Assembly (NCBI RefSeq): GCF_019931275.1
Contig: NZ_JAIOTY010000002.1
Coordinates: 62,001-126,000, forward strand
Direction: 5' to 3'
Length of the DNA: 64,000 bases
Origin: Nitratidesulfovibrio sp. SRB-5
GTDB lineage: Bacteria; Desulfobacterota; Desulfovibrionia; Desulfovibrionales; Desulfovibrionaceae
The position numbers and the translations under genes are program-made. The notes beneath the pieces were generated by a model. The model made no database searches. It saw nothing but the letters and a program-made list of their open reading frames with translations, and had not been told where the DNA came from. Positions 54,143 through 63,255 of the stretch are shown piece after piece. Positions within the stretch are counted from its first letter, which is position 1. Each line of letters begins with the position of its first letter.

Positions 54143-54683
54143 GCGGGGGTCCGCCGAAAGGCTGTGGTGCGAGGAAGGGTGAAGCCCCGGACCGGACGGG
54201 GCGCGAAGGCCGGGCTGGCCGGAATGGGCAGACGGGCCGACGCGTCATCCCGGGCGGTGATGCCTGCGGGCGCTCCGCCGGGGGGCAGGGCTTTGTTTGA
54301 CCGCGCAGTTTGCAGTAGTGCCCCCGTGAGTGCAACTAATGCTGGACTTCCACGCCAAGGTCAAGGAGTGCGCCATGCGGCGGCTCTGCGCGCGGTTTCG
54401 TCCCGTGCTCCGGCCCCTGTGTGCACTGTGCGTCCGGTGCGTGCCGGGGCACCAGGGCAGTTGGTGCGCCCTGTGCGCCCTGTGCGCCCTGTGCGTGGTG
54501 CGTGCCCGCGTATGGCCGCATGCGGGTGGCCGCCCGCAACGACCGGGTGCGCTCGATGCGTCACGTCCGGTCGTGGGCAGCGGTGCACAGTCCTATGCCA
54601 CGCGCAGGGCCGCGCTTGTGCGGGCGGCCCGCCGGGGATATTCTGATGGATACGGGCATGGAACCATCCGCAAGGAGCCGACA
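54143..54683. other. Intergenic region with 9-base repeats
   Basis: 541 bases between divergent genes, containing a TGCGCCCTG tandem repeat at 54464-54495. No gene with family character was seen. Promoters of the kinase and of the small membrane protein should lie here. Confidence 0.5.
54464..54495 (+). repeat. 9-base tandem repeat
   Basis: TGCGCCCTG is repeated three times and followed by a partial TGCG. Same unit length as the repeats at 30009 and 60489. Confidence 0.8.
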
Positions 54684-55316
54684 ATGACGGAACAGGCTGC
54701 GCAACACCAAGCTGACCGGAAGCGGGAGGCCGCTGCCGATGCCACCTGCGGCTTGCCGCCGGAGGCCGGAGACCCCACTGGCGGTGGCGCCGGGCAGGAC
54801 GGACCGGCCACGTGCCAGCCCGACGACTACGAACGCGTCGGCCCGTCCGGGCGTGACGACACCTGCGACCTGTGCGAGGAATACCGCTTCCTGCTTCAGG
54901 TGCTGGGCAGCGAGGCCGAGGTGTGGAAGAGCCTGCAACAGCAGTTCGGTATCGTCACCCAGCGCACCCAGATGGTGTTCGGCGTGGGCACGCTGGCCAT
55001 TTCCGTGGCCGGGTTTTCCGGCCACCGGATGGCGGCTGCCGGGCCGTTCAGCGGGCTGACCCTGATGGCCGGGCTGGTGTGCATCCTTGCCGGGATGTTC
55101 GTGGCGCTGTACGGCGTGGTGCGGGTGCGCTGGATGTCCAGCCTGCGCGGCGACACGGTGGAGGCCAGCTTCCTGCGGCTGCTGGCGGTGCGCAACCGCA
55201 AGACGCGCTATTTCCTGTGGTCGCTCAAGCTGGTCATCGTGGGGCTGGTGCTGTACGTGGCCGCGCTGGGCTGGTTTCTGTTCCGGGCCTCGCTGGGGCT
55301 GGTGCCGCTGGTGTAG
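54684..55316 (+). CDS. Small membrane protein of unknown function
   Basis: A 210-residue protein. Residues 1-60 are hydrophilic and Asp/Gly/Pro-rich. CDLCEEYRFLLQVLGSEAEVWKSL forms an amphipathic helix at about 59-82, followed by membrane segments at about 98-110, 118-142 and 178-200. The loop between the second and third segments (RWMSSLRGDTVEASFLRLLAVRNRKTRYF) is basic and cytoplasmic by the positive-inside rule. The ATG at 54684 has AAGGAG. I do not recognise the family. It is divergent from the lactate-operon kinase and followed 303 bases later by a small YbjQ-like gene. Confidence 0.65.
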   Translation: MTEQAAQHQADRKREAAADATCGLPPEAGDPTGGGAGQDGPATCQPDDYERVGPSGRDDTCDLCEEYRFLLQVLGSEAEVWKSLQQQFGIVTQRTQMVFGVGTLAISVAGFSGHRMAAAGPFSGLTLMAGLVCILAGMFVALYGVVRVRWMSSLRGDTVEASFLRLLAVRNRKTRYFLWSLKLVIVGLVLYVAALGWFLFRASLGLVPLV

Positions 55317-55619
55317 CCCGGTCCCGCAAGCCTCGCGGACGCGGTGCGGGCGGAACCGGCAGCGAATTGCGGACGACACGGCGCGGGCTGGCGTGTGCGG
55401 GCCGCGTGCCAGCAGGATTTCGGAACGCCGTCATGGCGGCGGCGGGATTGCTGCGCCAACGGCGGCGGAATGTGCCGGGCAGTGTCGTATTCTCGACACG
55501 GCCCGGCATTTGCTTTGGGGATTATTTGCAAATACAGCATGATGTGCGCTCGGCAAGGCTCTTGCATCATCCGGCGGCGTGGCGGCATTCCGCCGGATTC
55601 AACGCAAGGAGGCTTCCCC
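55317..55619. other. Intergenic region before the YbjQ-like gene
   Basis: 303 bases with no gene recognised. A somewhat AT-richer stretch at 55500-55560 may hold the promoter of the next gene. Confidence 0.45.
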
Positions 55620-55997
55620 ATGCTGTTTCTGCTTGGCGGCAACGACAAAAAGGCGCGCAAGGCCGAGGCCGCGCAGACCGAAAACATCGAGCGGGTGCGT
55701 GAACTGTTCCTGTCCGGGCGCTTTCCCGTGGTCACCACCGATGGCGTGGAAGACCGCAGGATAGGCCGCGTGCTGGGCCTGGTGGCCTGCCGGGGCTACG
55801 ATTCCGACGAGACGTTCTTCGGCATGGCGGCCCGCGCCGTGAACAAGGGCGCACAGGCCATCGTGGGCTATCAGGAAAACGTGGCCTTTCACCCCGACGG
55901 CTCCAAGTTCTTCTCCTGCTACGGCACCGCCGTGCAGTTCAGCCGCGAGGAAAAGGACGGCGGCAACGGCAACGGCCCGCTGCGCTTGCAGGCGTAA
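55620..55997 (+). CDS. Small YbjQ-like (heavy-metal-binding-like) protein
   Basis: A 125-residue cytoplasmic protein. The middle resembles YbjQ/DUF74 proteins: GRVLGLVACRGYDSDETFFGMAARAVNKGAQAIVGYQ, with a Gly-rich turn and the GAQAIVGY strand typical of that fold, then FSCYGTAVQF. The fold forms pentamers in other proteins; the function is unknown. The first 25 residues (LLGGNDKKARKAEAAQTENI) are charged. The ATG at 55620 has AAGGAGG upstream. The next gene, a methyltransferase, starts about 50 bases later and may be co-transcribed. Family assignment is tentative. Confidence 0.55.
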   Translation: MLFLLGGNDKKARKAEAAQTENIERVRELFLSGRFPVVTTDGVEDRRIGRVLGLVACRGYDSDETFFGMAARAVNKGAQAIVGYQENVAFHPDGSKFFSCYGTAVQFSREEKDGGNGNGPLRLQA

Positions 55998-56047
55998 GGC
56001 CGTGGATTTTCTTCCCGCAGACGCGGACCCTACGGCACAGGAGGCCG

Positions 56048-56830
56048 ATGCCGATGTTGCAGATCGCTGAGTGGTGCGCCGACCGCGTTCGGGCATCCAC
56101 CTATGTTCACGACGGGAAGACGCAGTGGTATGCGCCGTCCCTGGCCGGGGCCTCGACGCTGGCCGCCGCCCTGTACAAGCCGGACGTCTACGCCGGGGTG
56201 CTCGACGTGCTGGGCCGGCTGGACGAGGACGACTACGCAGCCTACCTCAAGGGGTTCATGCGGCGCGGCATGGCGCGGTTTGGCGAATCCTGGCGCTACG
56301 CGGACATCTGCACCGTGCTGTACGTCCTGGCGGATCTGCTGGGTGTGGAATCGTACCTGGAGATTGGCGTGCGGCGTGGTCGCAGCCTTGCCATGGTGCT
56401 TGACCGCCGCCCCTCCGCCGACGTGGTGGGCTTCGACCTGTGGCTGCGCGACTATGCGGGCATGGAAAATCCCGGCCCGGATTACGTGGCCGCCCAGATG
56501 GCGCAGCTTGGCCACAGGGGTGCGCTGCGCTTCGTCACCGGCGATTCGGCCACGACAGTGCCCGCGTATTTCGCGGCGCATCCGGACGCCACCTACGACC
56601 TCATCACCGTGGACGGCGACCACGGCCCGGAAGGCGCCCTGCGCGACCTGGCCACCGTGCTGCCGCGCCTGCGCATCGGCGGGGCCATCGTGTTCGACGA
56701 CATTTCGCATCCGGAACTGGGCTACCTGCGCGGCATCTGGCAGCGGGTGGTGCAGTCGCAGCCCAACATGAGCTGCCACGTCTACGACGAAACCGGCTAC
56801 GGCGTGGCCTTCGCCATCAGGATGCGCTAG
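56048..56830 (+). CDS. Class I SAM-dependent methyltransferase
   Basis: A 260-residue Methyltransf_24-type enzyme. The SAM-binding motif I is YLEIGVRRGRSLAMVL from residue 103, the acidic end of strand 2 is DVVGFDLWLRDY, and DLITVDGDHGPEGALRDL supplies the typical VDGDH motif. An RIGGAIVFDDISHPELG segment closes the fold. The first 95 residues are helical. It begins the surface-polysaccharide cluster: an NDP-sugar epimerase starts two bases after its stop, so it probably methylates a sugar or acyl group during glycan assembly. The start is ATG 56048 behind AGGAGG; ATG 56054 is an alternative. Confidence 0.85.
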   Translation: MPMLQIAEWCADRVRASTYVHDGKTQWYAPSLAGASTLAAALYKPDVYAGVLDVLGRLDEDDYAAYLKGFMRRGMARFGESWRYADICTVLYVLADLLGVESYLEIGVRRGRSLAMVLDRRPSADVVGFDLWLRDYAGMENPGPDYVAAQMAQLGHRGALRFVTGDSATTVPAYFAAHPDATYDLITVDGDHGPEGALRDLATVLPRLRIGGAIVFDDISHPELGYLRGIWQRVVQSQPNMSCHVYDETGYGVAFAIRMR

Positions 56831-56832
56831 CC

Positions 56833-57765
56833 ATGGCCGGGGGCACGGTGCTGGTCACGGGGGCCACGGGGTTCATCGGCAGCCATGTGCTGCGGGCGCT
56901 GCCGCCCGGCAGCGGGGCGGTGGGCCTGGCATCGTCCGTCTATCCATCGTCGCGCGATGCCGTGCGCCTGGTGCGCATGACCCTGCCGCATCCCGACCTG
57001 GACGAGCTGATCGCGCGGCTGCGCCCCGCCGTGGTGGTGCATTGCGCGGGGGTGGCCTCGGTGGGACTCTCCATGACCAGTCCCGGCGTGGACTTTCAGT
57101 CCGGCCCGCCCGTGGTGTTCCAGCTGTACGACGCCATCCGCAAGGCGGGCACCGATACCCGCGTGGTGCAGCTTTCCAGCGCGGCGGTGTACGGCAACCC
57201 CGGCGTGTTGCCCGTGGCGGAGCATGCCCCCCTTGGCCCCATATCGCCCTATGGCTGGCACAAGCGCATGTGCGAGGACATCGCGCACGAGTTTTGCGGA
57301 CTGTACGGCATTTCCAGCGCGGTGCTGCGCGTGTTTTCGTGCTACGGGGCGGGGCTGCGCAAGCAACTGCTGTGGGACGTGGGGCACAAGCTGCGCGCGG
57401 GCGACGCGGTATTTTCGGGAACGGGAGAGGAAACGCGCGATTATGTCCACGTGCGCGATCTTGCCCGGTTCATCGTGCATCTTGCCAAAGCGTGGCCCGG
57501 ACCCGGCGTGCACGTCTGCAACGTGGGCAGCGGGCAGGAAACCAGCGTGCGCGCCATGGTGGAACACATGGCGGCGGGCTGCGGCCTGGACCACGTGACC
57601 CCGGAATTTTCGGGGGCCGCCCGCAAGGGCGACCCGCAGAACTGGCGGGCGGACATCGGACGGGCGCGGCAATTGGGGCTGGAACTCACGGTGCCGCTGG
57701 AAGACGGCGTGCACGAGTACGCGCGCTGGTTTCTGGAGCAGGTGAAGGGCACGGCCCGGCAGTAG
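56833..57765 (+). CDS. NAD-dependent epimerase/dehydratase (extended SDR)
   Basis: A 310-residue extended short-chain dehydrogenase acting on nucleotide sugars. The NAD-binding GxxGxxG is VTGATGFIGSH (residues 8-18). The catalytic set is SSAAVYG with Ser and Tyr140/Lys144 in PYGWHK. RDYVHVRDLARFIVH is the conserved segment of sugar epimerases. It starts two bases after the methyltransferase stop and is followed by a GT4 glycosyltransferase, so it probably supplies an activated sugar for that cluster. Substrate (UDP-glucose/galactose, GDP-mannose or other) cannot be assigned. Confidence 0.85.
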   Translation: MAGGTVLVTGATGFIGSHVLRALPPGSGAVGLASSVYPSSRDAVRLVRMTLPHPDLDELIARLRPAVVVHCAGVASVGLSMTSPGVDFQSGPPVVFQLYDAIRKAGTDTRVVQLSSAAVYGNPGVLPVAEHAPLGPISPYGWHKRMCEDIAHEFCGLYGISSAVLRVFSCYGAGLRKQLLWDVGHKLRAGDAVFSGTGEETRDYVHVRDLARFIVHLAKAWPGPGVHVCNVGSGQETSVRAMVEHMAAGCGLDHVTPEFSGAARKGDPQNWRADIGRARQLGLELTVPLEDGVHEYARWFLEQVKGTARQ

Positions 57766-57873
57766 CCGGGCGCGTTGCGTTTTGGCATACGCCGCGTGTC
57801 TGGTGCAATTGACGCAGTTGGCGCAGTTGGCGAATTCGGGGCACGGCACTATTCGGGCAAAGGGTGGCAGCGC

Positions 57874-59031
57874 ATGCGCATCGGCATCTACGTGCAGTGG
57901 GGAGTGGAAGGCTGGACCGGCGGCATCAACTATGTCCGCCATCTGGTGATGGGGGCCGCCGCCCTGCCGCCGCGCCTGCGCCCGCACATCGTGCTGCTGT
58001 TCGACGCCGCCCAGGCCCCGGCCCTGCATTGCTACGAGGGCATCCTGCCGCTGGTGGACGAGGTGCGCGTGGTGTCCGGCGGGCGCGACGCCGACGGCGT
58101 GTTCCACGTGCAGGACCCGGAAACGGCCTTTGCCGGGCTGGACCTGGCCTACCCCCTGCCGCACGGGTTCTGGAATCCCCCGTCCCATCTGCCGCGCGTG
58201 TTCTGGATACCCGATTTTCAGCACAAGCGGCTGCCCCGGTTCTTTTCCGGACAGGAACTGGCCAACCGGGACACGCTGTTCGCGGAGATCGCCGGTCGGG
58301 CCGACATGGTGGTGCTGAGCAGCGAGGCCGCGCAGCGCGACCTGGCGGAGTTCTATGGCGTGGAGGCCGCCCGTTCCTTTGTCCTGCCGTTCTGCACGGT
58401 GGGCGAGGCGGACTGGTACACCGGCGACGTTGCCGGGGCCATGGCGAAGCATGACGTGCCTGGCGGCTACCTGATGTGCTGTAACCAGTTCTGGGCGCAC
58501 AAGGACCACCTGACGCTGTTCCGCGCGCTGGCGCGGCTGCGCGACGGTGGGGTGGAACTGCCGCTGGTGTGCACCGGCAGCGTGCACGATTACCGGGCGC
58601 CCGGCCATTTTCCCATGTTGCAGCGCGAGGTGCAGCGGCTTGGCATTGCCGGGCAGGTGCGCATTCTGGGGCTGATCGACCGGGGCGACCAGATCCAGTT
58701 GCTGCGCGGCGCCGATGCCGTGGTGCATCCCTCGCTGTTCGAGGGGTGGAGCACCGTGGTGGAGGATGCCCGGGCACTGGGCAAGACCATCGTGTATTCC
58801 GACATCGACGTGCATCTGGAACAGAACCCGCCGCACGGGGTGGCGTTCCGGGCCGGGGACCCCGTGGATCTGGCCCGTGCGCTGCTGCGATCGCGGTCCG
58901 GCTTTGGTCCCACGGCGGGTACGGAGCGCGAGGCGCAGGCCCGCGAACAGGGCGCGGAGCGTTTGCTGCGTTTCGGCATGGGCCTGGTGCATCTTGCCCG
59001 CGCCGCCGCCGCAGGGCGCGGGGCACGCTGA
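57874..59031 (+). CDS. Family 4 glycosyltransferase
   Basis: A 385-residue GT-B glycosyltransferase. The N-terminal half opens MRIGIYVQWGVEGWTGGINYVRHL, with the Gly-rich acceptor-side loop. Near the middle are YLMCCNQFWAHKDHLTLFRALARL, the KDH variant of the GT4 core, and VRILGLIDRGDQIQLLRGADAVVHPSLFEGWSTVVEDA, which carries the ExxxxxxxE-type donor-binding site. The start at 57874 gives the correct first strand and has an AAGGGTGG sequence upstream; the 33 residues before it in frame are not family-like. It ends the + strand part of the polysaccharide cluster at a strong bidirectional hairpin. Confidence 0.85.
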   Translation: MRIGIYVQWGVEGWTGGINYVRHLVMGAAALPPRLRPHIVLLFDAAQAPALHCYEGILPLVDEVRVVSGGRDADGVFHVQDPETAFAGLDLAYPLPHGFWNPPSHLPRVFWIPDFQHKRLPRFFSGQELANRDTLFAEIAGRADMVVLSSEAAQRDLAEFYGVEAARSFVLPFCTVGEADWYTGDVAGAMAKHDVPGGYLMCCNQFWAHKDHLTLFRALARLRDGGVELPLVCTGSVHDYRAPGHFPMLQREVQRLGIAGQVRILGLIDRGDQIQLLRGADAVVHPSLFEGWSTVVEDARALGKTIVYSDIDVHLEQNPPHGVAFRAGDPVDLARALLRSRSGFGPTAGTEREAQAREQGAERLLRFGMGLVHLARAAAAGRGAR

Positions 59032-59077
59032 CGGATTTTCCTTCCTGATCCCGAAACAGATAGGCCCAAGGGGCACC

Positions 59078-59126
59078 AACGGACAGGCCCGCCAACACGA
59101 ATCGCGTGATGGCGGGCCTGTCCGTT
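59078..59126. terminator. Bidirectional terminator between glycosyltransferase genes
   Basis: AACGGACAGGCCCGCCA (59078-59094) pairs perfectly with TGGCGGGCCTGTCCGTT (59110-59126). It lies between the convergent GT4 and GT2-GT4 genes. Confidence 0.75.
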
Positions 59127-59222
59127 GTGGCGTCTGCGTGCGGGTGGTGGATGGAAGGCCCGGTGGACTGTTTCGAGCCTGTTCCGGCTAGACCCGGCGC
59201 GATTCGGGCCGGGCTTGCCGCC

Positions 59223-61709
59223 TCAGGCCTGCGGTTTTCCGGTTCCCGGCAGGCGGGCCTGCACGGCGGCATTGGCACGGCGCAGGCTGGCGGGCATGCG
59301 CAGGTCGGGCATGCCGCCCGCGCCCTCCAGAAGCGCCACCAATGCCTGCGCGCACCGTTCCGGGCGGAAGCAGGCATCCCAGTGGGCCGCGCCCAGTTCG
59401 CCCAGGGCCGTGGCCGCGTCGGCATCGCGCAGCAGGGCACAGATGGCCTGGGGGAAATGGTTCGGCTCCGCGATCAGGCCGCCCGCCGCGTCTGCCAACG
59501 CGGTGCAGAGGGGGGGGGCGATCCACGGCGTGCCCAGGGCCATGGCTTCGAGTGCGGCGTACGGCAGGGCGGATTCCGAACCGCCGGGCAGCAGCAGGAT
59601 GTCGGCGTCACGCAGGGCGGACTGCACCTGCGGGCGGGGCAACGGCCCCAGCAGGCGCACGCGCGGGTCGGCATTGGCGCGGCCGGGCACGCCGCCGCCG
59701 GGTTCGTCGCCGGGGCCGTCGCCGGTTGGGCCGCCGATGATGGCCAGTTGCCACTGTCCGTCGCCGTGGGCCAGCCCGTGCAGCGTATCGAGCCGTTTGA
59801 GTACATTCGGCAGATCGGGCAGGCCGCTCTCCGGCAGGAAGTCGGACACGGCGACCAGCAGCGGGATGTCCGGCGCAAGGCCGTGCTGCCGCCGGAAGTC
59901 GTCGGGCGCGGGCGCGGGCAGAACGGCGCGCGGTACGAAATGGCTGGTTGCACCCATGAGGTGCAGCACCTGCGCGTCGCAGCCAGATTCGGAACCACGG
60001 ACCACCTCGTCCGCGCAGGCCAGCGCAAAGCGCAGGTAGGGCAGGTCGCCGCCCTGCCGGACCGTCGCAAGGTCGGCTGTGCTGATGGAGGGCAGCAGCA
60101 TGGTGCGCACGTCGTGCTTGCGCAGCAGCCTGCATGCGGGCAGCAGCCACGCGCCGGGAGGGCCCGCGAGAAGGGCGGCGCGGGTGGCGCCACTTTCGGC
60201 CAGCCGGTCCAGCCGGTACAGGTCGGACAGGCCGGGGGTGGCCCATAGTCCGGTTTCGGTGACGGCGATGTCCTGCGGGGCAGGTTCCGCGTGATCCGGG
60301 CGTGGCCCGGTCACCACGTGCGGGGCATATCCCGACTGCGCAAGGGCCGCGCCCAGTTCTTCCAGGTGGCGGGCCATCCCCGATTTTTCAGTACGGGGGG
60401 CCGCCCCTCCGTGGTCGGGCGGGAAGGATTCGCCGAACAGCAGCACACGGGGCGCTCCGTTGCGGTCGGCACCGTCCCACCCCGAGCCCGTGCTGCCCGT
60501 GCTGCCTGTGCTGCCCGTGCTGCCTGTGCTGGAGGACGGGATGTCCGCGACATGGGCGGCGGCCAGCGAAAGCTGCGAGGGAAAGCCCAGCGGCGACGGC
60601 GCGTGGCGCAGCGAAAGCAGGTGGCCGGGCCTGGATGCGGCGCGGGCGATGACGCGCAGGTTCCGTTCCGCCAATGCCGCGCACGGGCCCGCGCGCAGCT
60701 CGCCCAGCGTCGTGACGGCCTTTTGCACGTCCCCCCGCAGGGCGTCGACAATGGCCAGTGACAGCCTGGTGGCATCGCGGCCGGGGGCCAGGCGCAGGGC
60801 ATGCAGAAAGCAGCGGCGCGCGAAGTCCGCATCCTGCCCGAACGCGCCATCCGACCACGGCGTGAGAAATTCCAGGGCGCGCAGCCCCATGTCGTGGTGG
60901 ACGTCGGCCTGTTGTTCCGGCGTTGCCAGGGGAGCGCCCGCCATGGCGTACAGTTGTTCGATGACGTCCGCCCTGCGCCAGAAACGGCGTATCCGCTCGT
61001 TTTCCTTGCGCATGGTGTCATCGCGGAAGGTAATGGCCCCTTGGTGGGCAAGGTACAGGCCCATGGCCTCGGGCACGTGCGCCACCTTGCCCGCCAGCGA
61101 TGCCCGGATGGCGAAATCCCAGTCCCCGGCGGCAGAGTATGTGGCGTCGAACGGGCCGATCCTGTCGTGCAGGTCGCGCCGCCACACGGGCTGCGGGCCG
61201 AAGGGAAAATACAGCAGCGTGGCGGGCGCGAACGGCGCGGGCGTGAGGAAGGGGCGCGACCTGTCGTTCTCGGCGAAGGTTTCGTTTTCCGTGCCGGTGG
61301 TGAAGCTGGTGCCGTATGCCAGTACGTGGTCGGGGCGTTCTTCCAGCGCGGCGGCCAGCAGGCCGAGGCAGTCGGGGTGGTGGCGGTCGTCGCTGTTGGC
61401 GTTGGTCAGGTATTTGCCCCGCGCCGCCGCCGCCCCACGGTTCCACGCGGCGTAGACGTTTTCGCGCTGGGGGGTGCGCAGGTAGGTGATGTTGCCATGG
61501 TGCGCGAGGTAGGTGTCGATGATGGCGCGCTCGTTCTGGGGCGAGCAGGAATCGACGATGACGATCTCAATGGCGTCGGCGATGGTCTGGGCCAGCAGGT
61601 CGTCCAGGCACCCGGTCAGGAACCGTTCGGCCTTGTAGACGGAAACGATGGCGGAGACCAGGTAGTCCCGGTTTTCTGAAGGTAGAAACGCTTCCAGGTG
61701 GTCCGACAT
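59223..61709 (-). CDS. Two-domain glycosyltransferase (GT2 plus GT4)
   Basis: An 828-residue fusion. The GT2 part (about 15-235) has SAIVSVYKAERFLTGCLDDL, VIVDSCSPQNE and TNANSDDRHHP with the DxD-type site, then SAAGDWDFAIRASL. A helical middle (about 250-385) follows. The linker has STGSTGSTGSTGSTGSGWDG, encoded by a 9-base tandem repeat. The GT4 part (about 418-828) opens VLLFGESFPPDHGGAAPRTEKSG and has DILLLPGGSESALPYAALEAMALGTPW in the donor site. Such bifunctional enzymes add two sugars in sequence. The ATG at 61709 has a GGAGTAAG-type site upstream. The GSCFA gene lies just upstream on the same strand. Confidence 0.82.
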   Translation of the reverse strand: MSDHLEAFLPSENRDYLVSAIVSVYKAERFLTGCLDDLLAQTIADAIEIVIVDSCSPQNERAIIDTYLAHHGNITYLRTPQRENVYAAWNRGAAAARGKYLTNANSDDRHHPDCLGLLAAALEERPDHVLAYGTSFTTGTENETFAENDRSRPFLTPAPFAPATLLYFPFGPQPVWRRDLHDRIGPFDATYSAAGDWDFAIRASLAGKVAHVPEAMGLYLAHQGAITFRDDTMRKENERIRRFWRRADVIEQLYAMAGAPLATPEQQADVHHDMGLRALEFLTPWSDGAFGQDADFARRCFLHALRLAPGRDATRLSLAIVDALRGDVQKAVTTLGELRAGPCAALAERNLRVIARAASRPGHLLSLRHAPSPLGFPSQLSLAAAHVADIPSSSTGSTGSTGSTGSTGSGWDGADRNGAPRVLLFGESFPPDHGGAAPRTEKSGMARHLEELGAALAQSGYAPHVVTGPRPDHAEPAPQDIAVTETGLWATPGLSDLYRLDRLAESGATRAALLAGPPGAWLLPACRLLRKHDVRTMLLPSISTADLATVRQGGDLPYLRFALACADEVVRGSESGCDAQVLHLMGATSHFVPRAVLPAPAPDDFRRQHGLAPDIPLLVAVSDFLPESGLPDLPNVLKRLDTLHGLAHGDGQWQLAIIGGPTGDGPGDEPGGGVPGRANADPRVRLLGPLPRPQVQSALRDADILLLPGGSESALPYAALEAMALGTPWIAPPLCTALADAAGGLIAEPNHFPQAICALLRDADAATALGELGAAHWDACFRPERCAQALVALLEGAGGMPDLRMPASLRRANAAVQARLPGTGKPQA
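60489..60531 (+). repeat. 9-base tandem repeat in the glycosyltransferase linker
   Basis: About five units of GTGCTGCCC / GTGCTGCCT on the + strand encode the STG repeats of the GT2-GT4 linker on the other strand. In-frame copy-number change is possible. Confidence 0.85.
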
Positions 61710-61772
61710 CGCGTTCTTACTCCGGATTTGAGAACGTTCGCGCCGTGCGGCGGCGGGGGCGGCGTGCCCCGT

Positions 61773-63227
61773 TCAGCAACTGCCTGCAAGGCAGTCGGTG
61801 GGCATGCCGGTGCGGGCGGGCGGGGCCTCGGGCATGGCCGCATGCGCCCCCATGCCGATGGGAAAGGGCGGCTGGGCCGGGACATCGGCAAACAGCAGGC
61901 CGCGCAAGGGCGGAAGCTGCGCGCCCGGTGCGCCGCGCAGCAGCGCCCGCGCGGTTTCCCGCATGCGCGTCAGGACATCGCGGCGCGTGTCGAAGATGTT
62001 GCAGCAGGCCTTCATGTGGTTGTCGCCAAGGCGGATGCGCTGGGCGCGGTCGGCCATGGTGAGGGACAGCCCGGGGATGTCGTGCAGCAGGTCCAGCGCG
62101 CGCCCGAAGAACGTGGCGGCCTTGGCGGAAAAGCCCATTTCGCGCAGCAGCAGCCCCAGGTTGAGGTTCAGCGCGGGGGATTCCTGCAGCATGGAGACGC
62201 GGCACAGGCTGTCGAAGGCGCCCTTGCCGTCGCCACCGCGCAGGCGGACGCTGGCGGTCTTCATGTGCAGCAGGTCCGCGGGGTACCCCAGCGCCCCGAG
62301 TTCTTCAAGGCAGGCATCGGCCTCCGCCGGGGGGCAAATGGCCAGCCGTTCCAGCAGGGCCATGATGCGTTGGCTGGGTTCGGAACAGAACATCTGGCCG
62401 AACCGGCGCAGATAGTGGCGTACGGCGGGGTGCGCCAGGTGCCGGTTGTCTTCCATGTAATGCCGGCTTCCCGCCAGCTCCGAGAAGACGATGTCGTATC
62501 CGGGAAAGTAGTGGACGTTGTCGTGGCGGCGGCAGAATTCGTTGACGGCGGCGTAGAGCGTGAACTTCGAGGCGTTGTTGCCCTGTACGGCATCTTCGTC
62601 GCGGTAGGTCACGCGCAGCGGGGTGGGACAGACGCCAACGATGATCTGCATGCGCGGGTTGAAGCGCAACAGCAGGTCGCGCGTGCTTTCGAGGTAGGCG
62701 ATGTTCTCGGCCACCGTCAGGAAATGGACCTCGAGGTCGGTGGATTCGCACAGCACGCCGGGGTAGGGGTGCAGGATGAACTCGTCCGTCCGGCGGTTCT
62801 TCCACACCTCGATCAGGCTCGGCGTCAGGATGATGACCTCGGTGCGGGACAGGGCTTCCCGCACGTTGCGCTCGATGGCGTTTATCTTGGCGCGGCAGGC
62901 GTCGATATCCTGGTCGTAGACGCGATGATGGTTCAGGTCGGTGTACCCGCTGGTGCCGAAAAACAACTGCTCCCGGCTGGTCAGCCGGTTTGCGTGGGCG
63001 TTGTCTATCTCGCGCAGGATGGAGTGGCAGGAATACTTGTACCCTGCCTGCGGCTCCAGGGCGTTGAAGTGGTACATGTCCAGAAACAGTTGCAGATACT
63101 CGCCGAAGCAACTGCCAAGGTTCATGACCGGGGTGTCGTGGGCTATCAGCGGCACATGCGGCAGGTGAACCGCCCGTTCCTCAAGCGGCCATTGGCGGTA
63201 TGCGGGAAATCTGTCGAAGTATTCCAT
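61773..63227 (-). CDS. GSCFA-type protein (putative polysaccharide acyl-esterase/transferase)
   Basis: A 484-residue protein whose N-terminal 300 residues match the GSCFA family: VMNLGSCFGEYLQLF, with the GSCFA block carrying the nucleophile-like Ser, and EVIILTPSLIEVWKN further in. GSCFA proteins have an SGNH-hydrolase-like fold and often occur in capsule or exopolysaccharide clusters. The C-terminal part (about 300-450) is helical and may form TPR-like repeats; the last 50 residues are Pro/Ala-rich. The start at 63227 was chosen for the fit to the family; the ribosome binding site is poor. It lies between an unfinished gene and the GT2-GT4 gene. Reaction and substrate are unknown. Confidence 0.78.
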   Translation of the reverse strand: MEYFDRFPAYRQWPLEERAVHLPHVPLIAHDTPVMNLGSCFGEYLQLFLDMYHFNALEPQAGYKYSCHSILREIDNAHANRLTSREQLFFGTSGYTDLNHHRVYDQDIDACRAKINAIERNVREALSRTEVIILTPSLIEVWKNRRTDEFILHPYPGVLCESTDLEVHFLTVAENIAYLESTRDLLLRFNPRMQIIVGVCPTPLRVTYRDEDAVQGNNASKFTLYAAVNEFCRRHDNVHYFPGYDIVFSELAGSRHYMEDNRHLAHPAVRHYLRRFGQMFCSEPSQRIMALLERLAICPPAEADACLEELGALGYPADLLHMKTASVRLRGGDGKGAFDSLCRVSMLQESPALNLNLGLLLREMGFSAKAATFFGRALDLLHDIPGLSLTMADRAQRIRLGDNHMKACCNIFDTRRDVLTRMRETARALLRGAPGAQLPPLRGLLFADVPAQPPFPIGMGAHAAMPEAPPARTGMPTDCLAGSC

Positions 63228-63255
63228 GGCTCGTTTCGCTGTCGCCCGGGAAGCA

